DNA of 64,000 bases from positions 62,001 through 126,000 of the forward strand of contig NZ_SJXJ01000006.1 of assembly GCF_004337695.1 (NCBI RefSeq), written 5' to 3'. The position numbers and the translations under genes are program-made. The notes under the pieces are model-generated. The model worked only from the letters and a program-made list of their open reading frames with translations, did no database searches and was not told the DNA's origin. The DNA is from Tenacibaculum sp. M341. Its GTDB lineage: Bacteria > Bacteroidota > Bacteroidia > Flavobacteriales > Flavobacteriaceae. Every line of letters begins with the position of its first letter. Position 1 is the first letter of the stretch. Of this stretch, positions 8,233-16,318 are shown one piece after another.

Positions 8233-9291
8233 TTATCTTGTAGAAACATCTTCATAATTTCTTCTAACAAAATCGAGAGCTCTCTCTAAAATTTGTCCCA
8301 TACTTTCACTCTTTTTAAATGAAATATCTTTGGTAAAATCGTAAATCTGCATTTTTAATAACTCAATATTTTCATCCATAGAAATTACATCATTCTTCAT
8401 ACAAAAGATGAGTTCGTTTATTCTATCTTCAGATGATAAAATACGCTTAGCAACAATAGATCTTTCTTCTAATTTGTATTGTTCAATAGAATTTTCTTGA
8501 AGCTTCTCTCCTACTAGCGCTACCATCGGATAATTTTCTTTAAAAAATTGTGGATAATAAACCTTAAACTTTCCTTCAAAACATTGTTGATCAAAATCGA
8601 TAGCACGAATTTTATACACCACATGATCAAAATCGTGAGTTGGTACAATTACATAATTATACGAACGCATGTCTCCTAATAAACGAATCATACAACGCTC
8701 GTTAAATTTGACAAATTCTTTGGCTATTTGCGACTTTTCTAGCTCAGAACAATTTGGCAACATTTCTTTAATAAAAGTATCACCCGGAATACCAGCTATG
8801 TGTTCTTCAATTAAAGTGTCTTTATACACTAAAAAGTTAAGATTGTAAGGAGATAAAATATGCTCTAATTCAAGTCCGTATACACGAGAAGCATCTGTTT
8901 TTTTGACATAAAAATACGTGTAGTTATCATTTAAAACATTACGAACTTTTACTCTAAAAGGTTTTGAGTTTCCGAAGGTACAATAATCAACCGCATCAAT
9001 ATTTAGGTATTGAATATTGTCTTCGTTACCATTAGAATGTAAAATGTTGTATACCTTTTTTAAACTCAAATCGATTTCTTGTCTATCAAATTCAGAATAA
9101 TACACACGAATCCATAAAGTGTCTTCTTCATTTTTATCATACACTACTACAGATCCTTGAAAACGCAGTAAATCTTCATAAAAAATAGGAATTTTTATAT
9201 TTCTACTGTGTTCTACCAAATAATCGTTTAAAAAATGATTAATAGGAAACGCAGGTTTCTTTTTAGACATTAACTTTTCTTCTGAATGCAT
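8233..9291 (-). CDS. Uncharacterised protein with kinase-like catalytic signature
   Basis: 352 residues from the first ATG; a second in-frame ATG seven codons in (MSKKKPAF) is an alternative start. No family is confidently recognised. The C-terminal half has L-G-D207-x4-N212 followed 20 residues later by A-I-D232-F-D-Q. This is the spacing of the catalytic loop (HxDxxxxN) and metal-binding (IDFD) motifs of aminoglycoside phosphotransferase, choline kinase and HipA-type kinases. The catalytic-loop His is replaced by Leu/Gly. A short EHIAGIPGDTF loop precedes it. I infer a kinase-fold or pseudokinase cytoplasmic protein. Single gene on the minus strand; the start-proximal region has no signal peptide. 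Confidence 0.5.
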   Translation of the reverse strand: MHSEEKLMSKKKPAFPINHFLNDYLVEHSRNIKIPIFYEDLLRFQGSVVVYDKNEEDTLWIRVYYSEFDRQEIDLSLKKVYNILHSNGNEDNIQYLNIDAVDYCTFGNSKPFRVKVRNVLNDNYTYFYVKKTDASRVYGLELEHILSPYNLNFLVYKDTLIEEHIAGIPGDTFIKEMLPNCSELEKSQIAKEFVKFNERCMIRLLGDMRSYNYVIVPTHDFDHVVYKIRAIDFDQQCFEGKFKVYYPQFFKENYPMVALVGEKLQENSIEQYKLEERSIVAKRILSSEDRINELIFCMKNDVISMDENIELLKMQIYDFTKDISFKKSESMGQILERALDFVRRNYEDVSTR

Positions 9292-9466
9292 AAACTGAGG
9301 GTGTTTTTTCAGTTGTCAATATAACAATAAAGAATAATCAATTTAGTAGGCAGTATGTAGTTTTTTAGTGTGTAATTGTAAACGTATTTGTATTTAGATA
9401 ATGTCGAATATTTTACGATATGTTTTTTGGAATAGAATTTGTTACTGATAACCAAACTATTTAACT

Positions 9467-10363
9467 ATGAAAAACTATAAATTATCTATTCCAAAGCCAT
9501 GTCATGAAAATTGGAATGCTATGACACCTAATGAAAAAGGAAAATTTTGTAAATCATGTGCTAAAACTGTAGTAGATTTTACAAAAAAGACACCTAAAGA
9601 AATTCAGGAATATTTATCAGAAAGAAAAAATGAAAAAGTATGTGGTCATTTTTATCGAAAACAATTAGATAGTATTGTTATTCAAATACCTGAGCATACT
9701 TTTCATACAAATTTGTCTTTTCAAAAATCATTTATACTCATTTTATTGATAGTGATGGGTACTACGTTGTTTAGCTGTAAAACAGAAACTAACAAAATTC
9801 AGAAAATAGAAAAAGTTGAATTAATTGATAGTTTGCAAAAAATAGATTCATTGCCTGTTATTAATAAGCAAGATTCACTAAAAGTTAAGCCTCCAACATT
9901 CTGTCTTACACCACCAGAAGAACCTGATATTATGGGAGAAATACCTGTTGAAGGTGAAATAGAGATGGTAACACTTGGATTGGTAATTCCGGAAGAGCTA
10001 AATAAACCAATTTCTATATCTTTTGTAGATACCCCACCTAGATTTTTTGGGACTAAAAAAGTATCAAAAGAAGAATTAAAAAAGGTATTTGAAGAAAAGA
10101 TGAAAGATTTTGTCATTAATAATTTTGATGCCAGTATTGCTCAAAACTTAGGTTTGTCTATAGGAAAGAAAAGGATAGCTTTTCAATTTACAATTGATTC
10201 TTTAGGAAATGTAATTGATATAAAAGTAAGAGCACCACATCCAACTTTAAAAAACCATACATTAAAAATGGTGCAAAAGCTACCAAAATTTCATGCAGGA
10301 GAACATCAAGGAGAAAAAGTTAGTGTTACATACACATTACCAATTACTTTTATGGTGGAGTAA
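9467..10363 (+). CDS. TonB-like energy transducer with N-terminal Cys motif
   Basis: 298 residues. The N-terminus (residues 1-60) is a small Cys module: C12, then C28-x2-C31 (FCKSCAK) and C59, with the flavobacterial phrase CHENWNAMTPNEKGKFC. One membrane helix follows at about 86-104. A Pro/acidic periplasmic linker leads to a TonB C-terminal domain (about 215-298) with FTIDSLGNVIDIKVRAPHPT and the final TYTLPITFMVE strand. TonB couples the proton-motive force to outer-membrane receptors. This subtype, with a cytoplasmic putative metal-binding head, may act as a regulated or sensory TonB. No ExbB/ExbD genes are nearby. Single gene closed by a hairpin. Confidence 0.75.
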   Translation: MKNYKLSIPKPCHENWNAMTPNEKGKFCKSCAKTVVDFTKKTPKEIQEYLSERKNEKVCGHFYRKQLDSIVIQIPEHTFHTNLSFQKSFILILLIVMGTTLFSCKTETNKIQKIEKVELIDSLQKIDSLPVINKQDSLKVKPPTFCLTPPEEPDIMGEIPVEGEIEMVTLGLVIPEELNKPISISFVDTPPRFFGTKKVSKEELKKVFEEKMKDFVINNFDASIAQNLGLSIGKKRIAFQFTIDSLGNVIDIKVRAPHPTLKNHTLKMVQKLPKFHAGEHQGEKVSVTYTLPITFMVE

Positions 10364-10373
10364 TATAAGTTGT

Positions 10374-10405
10374 AACCCCACTGTTTTAAAAAACTGTGGG
10401 GTTTA
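10374..10405 (+). terminator. Terminator after the TonB-like gene
   Basis: AACCCCAC (10374-10381) pairs with GTGGGGTT (10396-10403), with an A/T-rich 14-base loop and trailing T residues. It begins 10 bases after the stop codon. Confidence 0.75.
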
Positions 10406-10420
10406 TGTTAAAAGAAAAAA

Positions 10421-10450
10421 AACTTCAAGCTCCTAACTTCCAGCTTCCGA
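10421..10450. repeat. Low-complexity CTTC/AGCT spacer
   Basis: Degenerate repetition of the units CTTCAAGCTCC, AACTTCC and AGCTTCC sits between the convergent tonB-like and dprA genes. Such degenerate spacers are recalled from flavobacterial genomes; no function is implied. Confidence 0.4.
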
Positions 10451-10458
10451 CTAAAACC

Positions 10459-11556
10459 CTACACCTCAAATAACTTCCCAGGCAATGGCTTCACTACTCC
10501 ATTCAGTTCCATTTGTACTAGTATAGAAGAAAGCTGATACACAGGAATTTCACAATTCAGTGCAATTACATCTAATAACTGTTTTCCATTTTTTAAAAGA
10601 TAATCATAAACTTTTTGTTCAATGGGAGTTAATTGTAAAAATAATTGTGGTTGTATGGTTTTAGTTTCCTTTTGAAGATCCCAGTTTAGCATGGTTATAA
10701 TATCTTCAGCAGAAGATAATAGATGAGCCTGATTTTCTTTAATCAAACGATTACAGCCTTTACTATAAACATCGCTAGTTCTGCCAGGAACTGCAAAAAC
10801 ATCTCTGTGATAAGAATTCGCAATATCAGCTGTTACTAAAGAGCCTCCTTTGTTCGCAGATTCAATAATGATGGTTGCTTTTGAAATACCAGCCACTACC
10901 CTATTTCGTTTTAAAAAATTTTCACGCATCGGATCTTCATCGTGCCAAAACTCAGAAATAAATCCACCATTATTCATAACATCTTTCATATATTTTTTAT
11001 GAGTTTTCGGATAAATTTGATCAAGTCCATGAGCTAGCACAGCAATGGTTTGCAAGTCATTTTCAATAGCAGCTCTATGAGCACAAATATCAACGCCATA
11101 AGCAAAACCGCTTACAATAATCGGATTGTAAGGAGTTAAATCTTTGATAAGTTCATTACAAAAATCACGACCATAGTTTGTCATATTACGTGTTCCTACA
11201 ACAGAAATAATTTTTGAATTATTCCAATTGATATTTCCGTCATAAAAAAACAAAATTGGGCTATCAATACAATTTGCAAGTGATTTAGGATAATTATCAT
11301 TTAAATAAAAAGAATAAGCAATTTCTTTTTCTTTTATGTAAGAGAATTCTTTTTCGGTAGCTTTTATATAATTTTCATTTAATAAACCATCGACAATCAA
11401 TTGACCAATACCATCAATTTTAAGTAAGGAAGATTTCTTTTCTTTAAAAATTTGTGAGGCACTTCCGGTAGTCTGAATTAATTTTTTAGCAATAATATCG
11501 CCAATTTTTGGCGTACGCTGTAAACGAAGTACAGCGAATAATTCTTCTTCTAGCAT
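10459..11556 (-). CDS. dprA: DNA processing protein DprA/Smf
   Basis: 365 residues, normal for DprA. The N-terminal helix-hairpin-helix-like region (to ~70) is followed by the Rossmann-like DprA core: SGFAYGVDICAHRAA (a GxxxGID-type loop), VVAGISKATIIIES and GGSLVTADIA. A C-terminal winged-helix-like segment (about 300-360; LTPIEQKVYDYLLKNGKQLL) follows. DprA loads RecA onto incoming single-stranded DNA during natural transformation. It is convergent with the TonB-like gene. Its start at 11556 faces the HU/SPOR gene, so the two share a divergent ~100-base promoter region. Confidence 0.95.
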   Translation of the reverse strand: MLEEELFAVLRLQRTPKIGDIIAKKLIQTTGSASQIFKEKKSSLLKIDGIGQLIVDGLLNENYIKATEKEFSYIKEKEIAYSFYLNDNYPKSLANCIDSPILFFYDGNINWNNSKIISVVGTRNMTNYGRDFCNELIKDLTPYNPIIVSGFAYGVDICAHRAAIENDLQTIAVLAHGLDQIYPKTHKKYMKDVMNNGGFISEFWHDEDPMRENFLKRNRVVAGISKATIIIESANKGGSLVTADIANSYHRDVFAVPGRTSDVYSKGCNRLIKENQAHLLSSAEDIITMLNWDLQKETKTIQPQLFLQLTPIEQKVYDYLLKNGKQLLDVIALNCEIPVYQLSSILVQMELNGVVKPLPGKLFEV

Positions 11557-11658
11557 TTTTTTTCAAGTAATTAATTGAGGCACAATATACAATTTTTCAT
11601 CTACAAGAATCCTAAATTATCCTTTGAAAACACAAAGAAATTAAGTAGTTTTGTAATT

Positions 11659-12579
11659 ATGATGTTAGCGACTTATATTAAGGATTTATTATATAGATAT
11701 GATTGTGTGATTGTACCAAACTTTGGAGGTTTTGTTACTAATAAAGTTGGTGCTAGAATAGAAAATGATACAATATATCCACCTAATAAACAGATTTCAT
11801 TTAACAGTCAATTAAAACATAACGATGGTTTATTGGCTAATGAAGTTGCTGTTGCTAATAAAATATCTTTTGAAGAAGCGAATAAGCAAATTTCTGAAAT
11901 TGTTTTACAATGGAATGTGAACTTAAAATCAGAAACTATTTCTTTAGAAGGTGTTGGTGTATTATCTCAAAATTCAGAAAATCAATTGTTTTTTGAGCCT
12001 AACAAGCAAACAAACTTCTTAACAGAATCTTTCGGTTTAGCTCCAGTTACCGCTTCAGTTATTGAAAAAGTACAAGAAGAGGTAATTCCTGTTGTTGCTG
12101 AAGAAGAAGCTACAGAAAGCAAAGTAGTAACATTACAAAAAGAAAGAAAATCTTTCGGATTTGTAAAATACGCTGCTGCTGCGGCTATCTTAGTTGCTGG
12201 TGTAGTTGGGGTAAATCAGTATCAGAAGAATTCACAAATCAATACGTTAGCTATTGAGCAAGATGCTATTGAGCAAAAAATTCAGAAAGCTACGTTTATT
12301 ATAGATGATGAATTGCCAACAATTAACTTCAATATTTCTAAAGAAAATAGTAATCATAAAATTCATATTATAGCAGGAGCTTTTCAGTCAGAAGTTAACG
12401 CTAATAAAAAGATTGAAGAGTTACAAGCTAAAGGGTATGATGCTAAAATTTTAGGAAAAAATAATTGGGGCTTAACTCAAGTGTCAGTTGGTAGCTTTGC
12501 AACTAAAGAAGCAGCACAAGAAGTTATTGAAGAGGTGAGAAGTAACACATCTCCAGATGCTTGGATTCTTGTAAAATAA
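11659..12579 (+). CDS. HU-CCDC81-like and SPOR domain membrane protein
   Basis: 306 residues from the ATG at 11659 (MMLATYIKDLL); the frame is open further upstream, but that extension overlaps the dprA promoter side and lacks family similarity. Residues 1-140 look like the bacterial HU-CCDC81 pair of HU-fold domains (VPNFGGFVTNKVGA). A single Ala-rich membrane helix follows at about 172-190. A C-terminal SPOR domain (about 233-306, HIIAGAFQSEVNANKKIEEL) would bind denuded septal peptidoglycan. The protein probably links a cytoplasmic HU-like head to the division septum. Intact single gene. Confidence 0.85.
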   Translation: MMLATYIKDLLYRYDCVIVPNFGGFVTNKVGARIENDTIYPPNKQISFNSQLKHNDGLLANEVAVANKISFEEANKQISEIVLQWNVNLKSETISLEGVGVLSQNSENQLFFEPNKQTNFLTESFGLAPVTASVIEKVQEEVIPVVAEEEATESKVVTLQKERKSFGFVKYAAAAAILVAGVVGVNQYQKNSQINTLAIEQDAIEQKIQKATFIIDDELPTINFNISKENSNHKIHIIAGAFQSEVNANKKIEELQAKGYDAKILGKNNWGLTQVSVGSFATKEAAQEVIEEVRSNTSPDAWILVK

Positions 12580-12637
12580 CAACTAATTTCTATTTCTTTA
12601 TTTAATATGAACAGCACACTAATTTTAGTGTGTTTTG

Positions 12638-12645
12638 TATCTTTG
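12638..12645 (+). promoter_or_regulatory. -7 promoter box of the thioesterase gene
   Basis: TATCTTTG, a full TAnnTTTG match, lies 13 bases before the ATG at 12659, giving a very short leader. Confidence 0.65.
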
Positions 12646-12658
12646 CAAAAAATAACGA

Positions 12659-13171
12659 ATGAGAACTAAAACTCCTAAAGAGTCATTAACAGTACTTACC
12701 GATCTTGTTTTACCAGGAGAAACAAATTATTTAGATAATCTTTTTGGTGGTGAATTATTAGCCAGAATGGATAGAGCTTGTAGTATTGCTGCTAGAAGAC
12801 ATTCTCGTAGAATTGTGGTAACTGCATCTGTAAATCATGTAGCTTTTTCAAAATCGATACCAGTAGGTAGTGTAGTAACATTAGAAGCTAAGGTTTCTAG
12901 AGCTTTTACATCCTCTATGGAGGTATTTGTAGATGTTTGGATAGAAGACCGTCAATCTGGAGAAAAAACAAAGGTAAACGAAGGAATTTACACGTTTGTA
13001 GCTGTTGATGAAACCGGTAAACCTGTACCTATTGCTAAAATAGAGCCTGAAACAGATCTAGAAAAGCAACGTTTTGAAGGTGCATTAAGAAGAAAACAGT
13101 TAAGCTTAGTGTTGGCTGGTAAAATGAAGCCAGATGAAGCAACAGAGTTAAAAGCGCTATTTACTTCATAA
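12659..13171 (+). CDS. Acyl-CoA thioesterase, hotdog fold
   Basis: 170 residues, the usual size of YciA/BFIT-type single-hotdog acyl-CoA thioesterases. Recognisable features are VLPGETNYLDNLFGGELLARMD (the N-terminal strand-helix with the conserved Asn/Asp-rich turn), the central VTASVNHVAFSKSIPVGSVV, and VDVWIEDRQSGEK. These enzymes hydrolyse fatty acyl-CoA to the free acid and CoA in the cytoplasm as homo-oligomers. The gene has its own promoter and ends at a shared bidirectional terminator. Substrate chain length cannot be read from sequence. Confidence 0.87.
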   Translation: MRTKTPKESLTVLTDLVLPGETNYLDNLFGGELLARMDRACSIAARRHSRRIVVTASVNHVAFSKSIPVGSVVTLEAKVSRAFTSSMEVFVDVWIEDRQSGEKTKVNEGIYTFVAVDETGKPVPIAKIEPETDLEKQRFEGALRRKQLSLVLAGKMKPDEATELKALFTS

Positions 13172-13195
13172 AGAATACTTTTTATAAAGTTATAA

Positions 13196-13240
13196 AGCCT
13201 AAAAGTGAAAATTTGAATCTTCATTTTTAGGCTATTTTTT
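13196..13240. terminator. Bidirectional terminator between convergent genes
   Basis: AGCCTAAAAGTGAAAA and its near-complement ending TTTTTAGGCT form a long stem (13196-13233), followed by a T-run. It serves both the thioesterase gene and the minus-strand envelope operon. Confidence 0.75.
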
Positions 13241-13269
13241 TGTCTTATTGTGAGATTTTTAAATAGAAA

Positions 13270-14331
13270 TCAATATTGTTTTTTAGGAGTTGTTTTCTGA
13301 TGTATTTTATCAATATCTCCATTTTCTGAAAGCATGATAGCAATAGCTCTTGTTTTTTCAAACTGAGAAAAAACAATAATCATAATAACTGTAATAGGTA
13401 CAGATAAAACCATACCTGTAATTCCCCATATTTTTCCCCAAACAGAAAGGGCTAGAATTGTTACTAGCGGACTAACATTTAATGATTTTCCGAATAACCT
13501 AGGTTCAACAACATTACCTACAACTACTTGAATTGCTCCAACAGCAACAAGAATAATTATAAAAGGGGTAAGCTCTCCAAATTGTAATAAACTAAAAATA
13601 GCAGGGAACAAAGTACCAACTAAAGATCCAATAGTAGGAATATAGTTTAAAAGAAAGATTAAGAAAGCCCAGAAGGGTGCGCTATCTACACCTACCATTA
13701 ATAAAACAAAGTAGCTTAAAACACCTGTTAATAAGCTTACGTAGGTTTTTAACCGTAAGTAACTAGAGATAGAATCTTCTATTTTGTCTAACATTATTTG
13801 TATGCTTTCATAACTATCGCCTTTACTAAGAATTTTATAAAGCTTTTCAATAAAACTACGCTCTTCTAAAAAGATGAATAAGGCATAAATCACAATCATA
13901 AAAGTATCTCCTAAAAGACCACTAACACCGTTAGCTAAATCACCTAAAACTGAACCATAATTAAAATCGCCCAATAATGATTTTATAGAAGTTAAAATAT
14001 CTACATTCAAATAATTACCCAGTTCAGTAATAATCTTTTCTACGTTTGGTTCGTATTCTTGGTAAGAATCAGTAACATCGGTAACGCTATTTGTAACAAT
14101 ATCAGATACAAAACTAAATGCTAAAATGATAATTGAAAAAACAATTACATTACTTAACCATTGAGGAATAAATTTTTTAGTAAAAGGAATTCTATAAATT
14201 GATTTGCGAATTTCTCGTGTAAAAAACCAAAAAATAACAGCAAAAAGAAAAGGAATTAAAATGCCTTTACCAATTACCAATACAGTGATAATTGCTACTA
14301 AAACAATAATAAAATTAGAAGCTTTATTCAT
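13270..14331 (-). CDS. AI-2E family transporter (PerM/TqsA-like permease)
   Basis: 353 residues with about eight hydrophobic segments: two or three near the N-terminus, a long soluble region at ~60-140, then the family-typical SSYLRLKTYVSLLTG, the NYIPTIGSLVGTLFP motif and FGKSLNVSPLVTILALSVWG. This is the AI-2E/UPF0118 permease fold of the inner membrane; members export diverse small molecules or ions. It is the last gene of the minus-strand operon and starts 2 bases after the EnvC-like stop, so it is translationally coupled. Substrate unknown. Confidence 0.88.
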   Translation of the reverse strand: MNKASNFIIVLVAIITVLVIGKGILIPFLFAVIFWFFTREIRKSIYRIPFTKKFIPQWLSNVIVFSIIILAFSFVSDIVTNSVTDVTDSYQEYEPNVEKIITELGNYLNVDILTSIKSLLGDFNYGSVLGDLANGVSGLLGDTFMIVIYALFIFLEERSFIEKLYKILSKGDSYESIQIMLDKIEDSISSYLRLKTYVSLLTGVLSYFVLLMVGVDSAPFWAFLIFLLNYIPTIGSLVGTLFPAIFSLLQFGELTPFIIILVAVGAIQVVVGNVVEPRLFGKSLNVSPLVTILALSVWGKIWGITGMVLSVPITVIMIIVFSQFEKTRAIAIMLSENGDIDKIHQKTTPKKQY

Positions 14332-14333
14332 AA

Positions 14334-15542
14334 TTAATTAGTTCTTATCCATTTAGCTGGGTTTAATGGACTGGTGTTTTTATACAAAACAAAAACCAGA
14401 TGAGTTTTACCGGTTACTTTATCAGTAAAAATGTTTCCTAAAGAAGTACCTGTTTTTACATTGTCTCCTTTTTTAACAAAAATATCTCTTAAGTTAGAGT
14501 AGGTGGTAATGTAATCACCATGTTGTACCATAACACTTTTAGTACCTTTTCCAGATTGTGCTATGCTTAAAATTTTACCATTAAAAACACTTTTAGCTAC
14601 ATCACCTTTTTTACCACGTATATGTAAACCTGTACTATTAATTGTAATAGATTTAAATGTAGGGTGAGGTTGTACACCAAATTTTCTAGTAATAATTCCG
14701 TCTAAAGGCCATGGTAAAAGTCCTTTATTTTGTTCAAAATTAGCTTTTAAAGCTTTTTCCTTTTTGTTTAATAAAAGTTCTCCCTTTTTAGCTTTTCCTT
14801 TTTTTCCTTTGTTAGCCTTTGCAATTGCTTCTCTAATAATTTTGTCTATTTTTTTGGCAACTGCTTTTTCTTCTCTAATTTTTTTCTGAAGCTGACGCTT
14901 GTATTTTCCTTCTTGATTTTTAATTTTTACAACTAAATCTTCTTGCTCTTCTTTTTCATTTTCAATTTTTTTCTTTTGATTTTTTTCTGAAGCAATTAGC
15001 TGTTTCTTTTGATCTTTCTTTTTGATTAAAGAATCATTTAAACGCTTTATATCATCAGTTTTGGTAATAATTTTCTCACCTTGTTTTTTTCTATAGCGTT
15101 TATATTGTTCTATGTATTTAATTCTTTTATAAGCCTGTAAAAAGTTTTTAGAAGAAAGTAAAAACATTGTTTTACTTTGCTGCGATTTGCTCTTGTACGA
15201 TTTAAAAACCATATCAGCATAGTCAGCTTTTAAAGCATCTAACTCTTTATTGTTAAGGCTAATCTTTTTTTCGTTTTGTTCAATTTCTTTAGTTAGTTCT
15301 TTACTCTCTAGTTCAATAGTTTCTATTAAATGTGCTCTAACAGTAATTTTCTGACTTAAATCTTTAAGATCATCTAAAGCATTAGATTTCTCTTTTTTTG
15401 TTTCAACTAATAAACTATTGTATTTCTTAATTTCGCTATTAAGTTTTTTGCGGCGTTTTTCTAGCTGTTTTCTCGATTGTCCATGTGATGACAACCCAAA
15501 CATTAGAAAACTTAAAATAGATATGTAAAAAAGCTTTTTCAC
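14334..15542 (-). CDS. EnvC-like murein hydrolase activator (degenerate M23)
   Basis: 402 residues: signal peptide (ends near residue 21), a long Lys/Glu-rich coiled coil (about 22-265), and a C-terminal LytM/M23 domain (about 278-395). The LytM domain lacks the zinc-binding HxxxD of active enzymes, and the last motif is THLVFVLY rather than HxH; only VQHGDYITTYSNL is recognisably conserved. This matches EnvC, which does not cut peptidoglycan but activates amidases during daughter-cell separation. It overlaps the DUF4292 gene by one base. It is expected in the periplasm at the septum. Confidence 0.85.
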   Translation of the reverse strand: MKKLFYISILSFLMFGLSSHGQSRKQLEKRRKKLNSEIKKYNSLLVETKKEKSNALDDLKDLSQKITVRAHLIETIELESKELTKEIEQNEKKISLNNKELDALKADYADMVFKSYKSKSQQSKTMFLLSSKNFLQAYKRIKYIEQYKRYRKKQGEKIITKTDDIKRLNDSLIKKKDQKKQLIASEKNQKKKIENEKEEQEDLVVKIKNQEGKYKRQLQKKIREEKAVAKKIDKIIREAIAKANKGKKGKAKKGELLLNKKEKALKANFEQNKGLLPWPLDGIITRKFGVQPHPTFKSITINSTGLHIRGKKGDVAKSVFNGKILSIAQSGKGTKSVMVQHGDYITTYSNLRDIFVKKGDNVKTGTSLGNIFTDKVTGKTHLVFVLYKNTSPLNPAKWIRTN

Positions 15543-16315
15543 TATAGTTTTATTTCTTTATAACCTGATGGTATTTTAAAAGGCATACTCAGTTCTTCAT
15601 TAAATACAATAGAGCGAACTGTAAGATCTATGTTTGTAAATTTATTTTTCTCTGTTGCTTTAATGCTAGTAGTTTTAGGAAAAAGAATTTCATTTTTATT
15701 AATATATTCAGGATATGTAATACTTAATTCTTGTTCTTTTAAATCATTAACTACAAGCTGCTTGTTTAATTTATAATTCTTAGGATTTATTAAATAAAAA
15801 AGATCAAATAGGGGAGATTGCTCTTTTGGATATACTTGATATTGAACTCCTTTTATTTCTGAAGTATGTTTAGACGCGTTCAAATCAAACACTGCTTGTC
15901 CCAGTAATATGTTTTGTAGTTGATAAAAGTTTACATCAATTCCTAAAAGTTTTTTAAGCATTGAAAAATCACCTTCAAAATAATTCTTTTTGTAAGGAGA
16001 ATAAAAACTTACTTTTTCAGGAGTAATTTTAGCTTTAAAAACAGTGATGAGTTTGGTTCCTTTCAACCAAATAACTTCATCTTTTTTAATTTTCATTTTT
16101 ACTGAAAACCCTATTTTTTCGTCATTACTTTTATAATTTACTTTAAGTTTGGCATCAGCCGTTTTAAAGTTAGGTGTAGCTGCTAGGTGTTTTTTAGCAA
16201 TTTTTCTTGCAGACATTCTTTTAATAACGTCTCCATTTTCAGTAACTACTTTTGTAGATTTACACGATACTAATACTAGGTTTACTAATAAAAAAGCAAC
16301 CAATAATCTCTTCAT
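15542..16315 (-). CDS. DUF4292 lipoprotein
   Basis: 257 residues with lipobox VSCKS (Cys near residue 18). The middle and C-terminal parts (KMKIKKDEVIWLKG, LLGIDVNFYQLQNILLGQAVF, LNKQLVVNDLKEQELSITYPEY) fit DUF4292, a LolA/LolB-like lipid- or lipoprotein-handling fold common in Bacteroidota. It lies between the TPR and EnvC-like genes, a gene order I recall as conserved in Flavobacteriia. Likely anchored on the periplasmic side of a membrane. Exact function unknown. Confidence 0.83.
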   Translation of the reverse strand: MKRLLVAFLLVNLVLVSCKSTKVVTENGDVIKRMSARKIAKKHLAATPNFKTADAKLKVNYKSNDEKIGFSVKMKIKKDEVIWLKGTKLITVFKAKITPEKVSFYSPYKKNYFEGDFSMLKKLLGIDVNFYQLQNILLGQAVFDLNASKHTSEIKGVQYQVYPKEQSPLFDLFYLINPKNYKLNKQLVVNDLKEQELSITYPEYINKNEILFPKTTSIKATEKNKFTNIDLTVRSIVFNEELSMPFKIPSGYKEIKL

Positions 16316-16318
16316 ACA

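Noticed and set aside
9799-10116. Minus-strand frame inside the TonB-like gene
   Set aside because: Antisense to a supported gene and low complexity.
11575-11658. Longer N-terminus of the HU/SPOR protein
   Set aside because: The 28 extra codons show no similarity to the family and lie in the divergent promoter gap with dprA; ATG at 11659 fits the HU fold.
14334-15542. Active M23 peptidase
   Set aside because: The zinc-binding HxxxD and HxH are missing; called EnvC-like activator instead.
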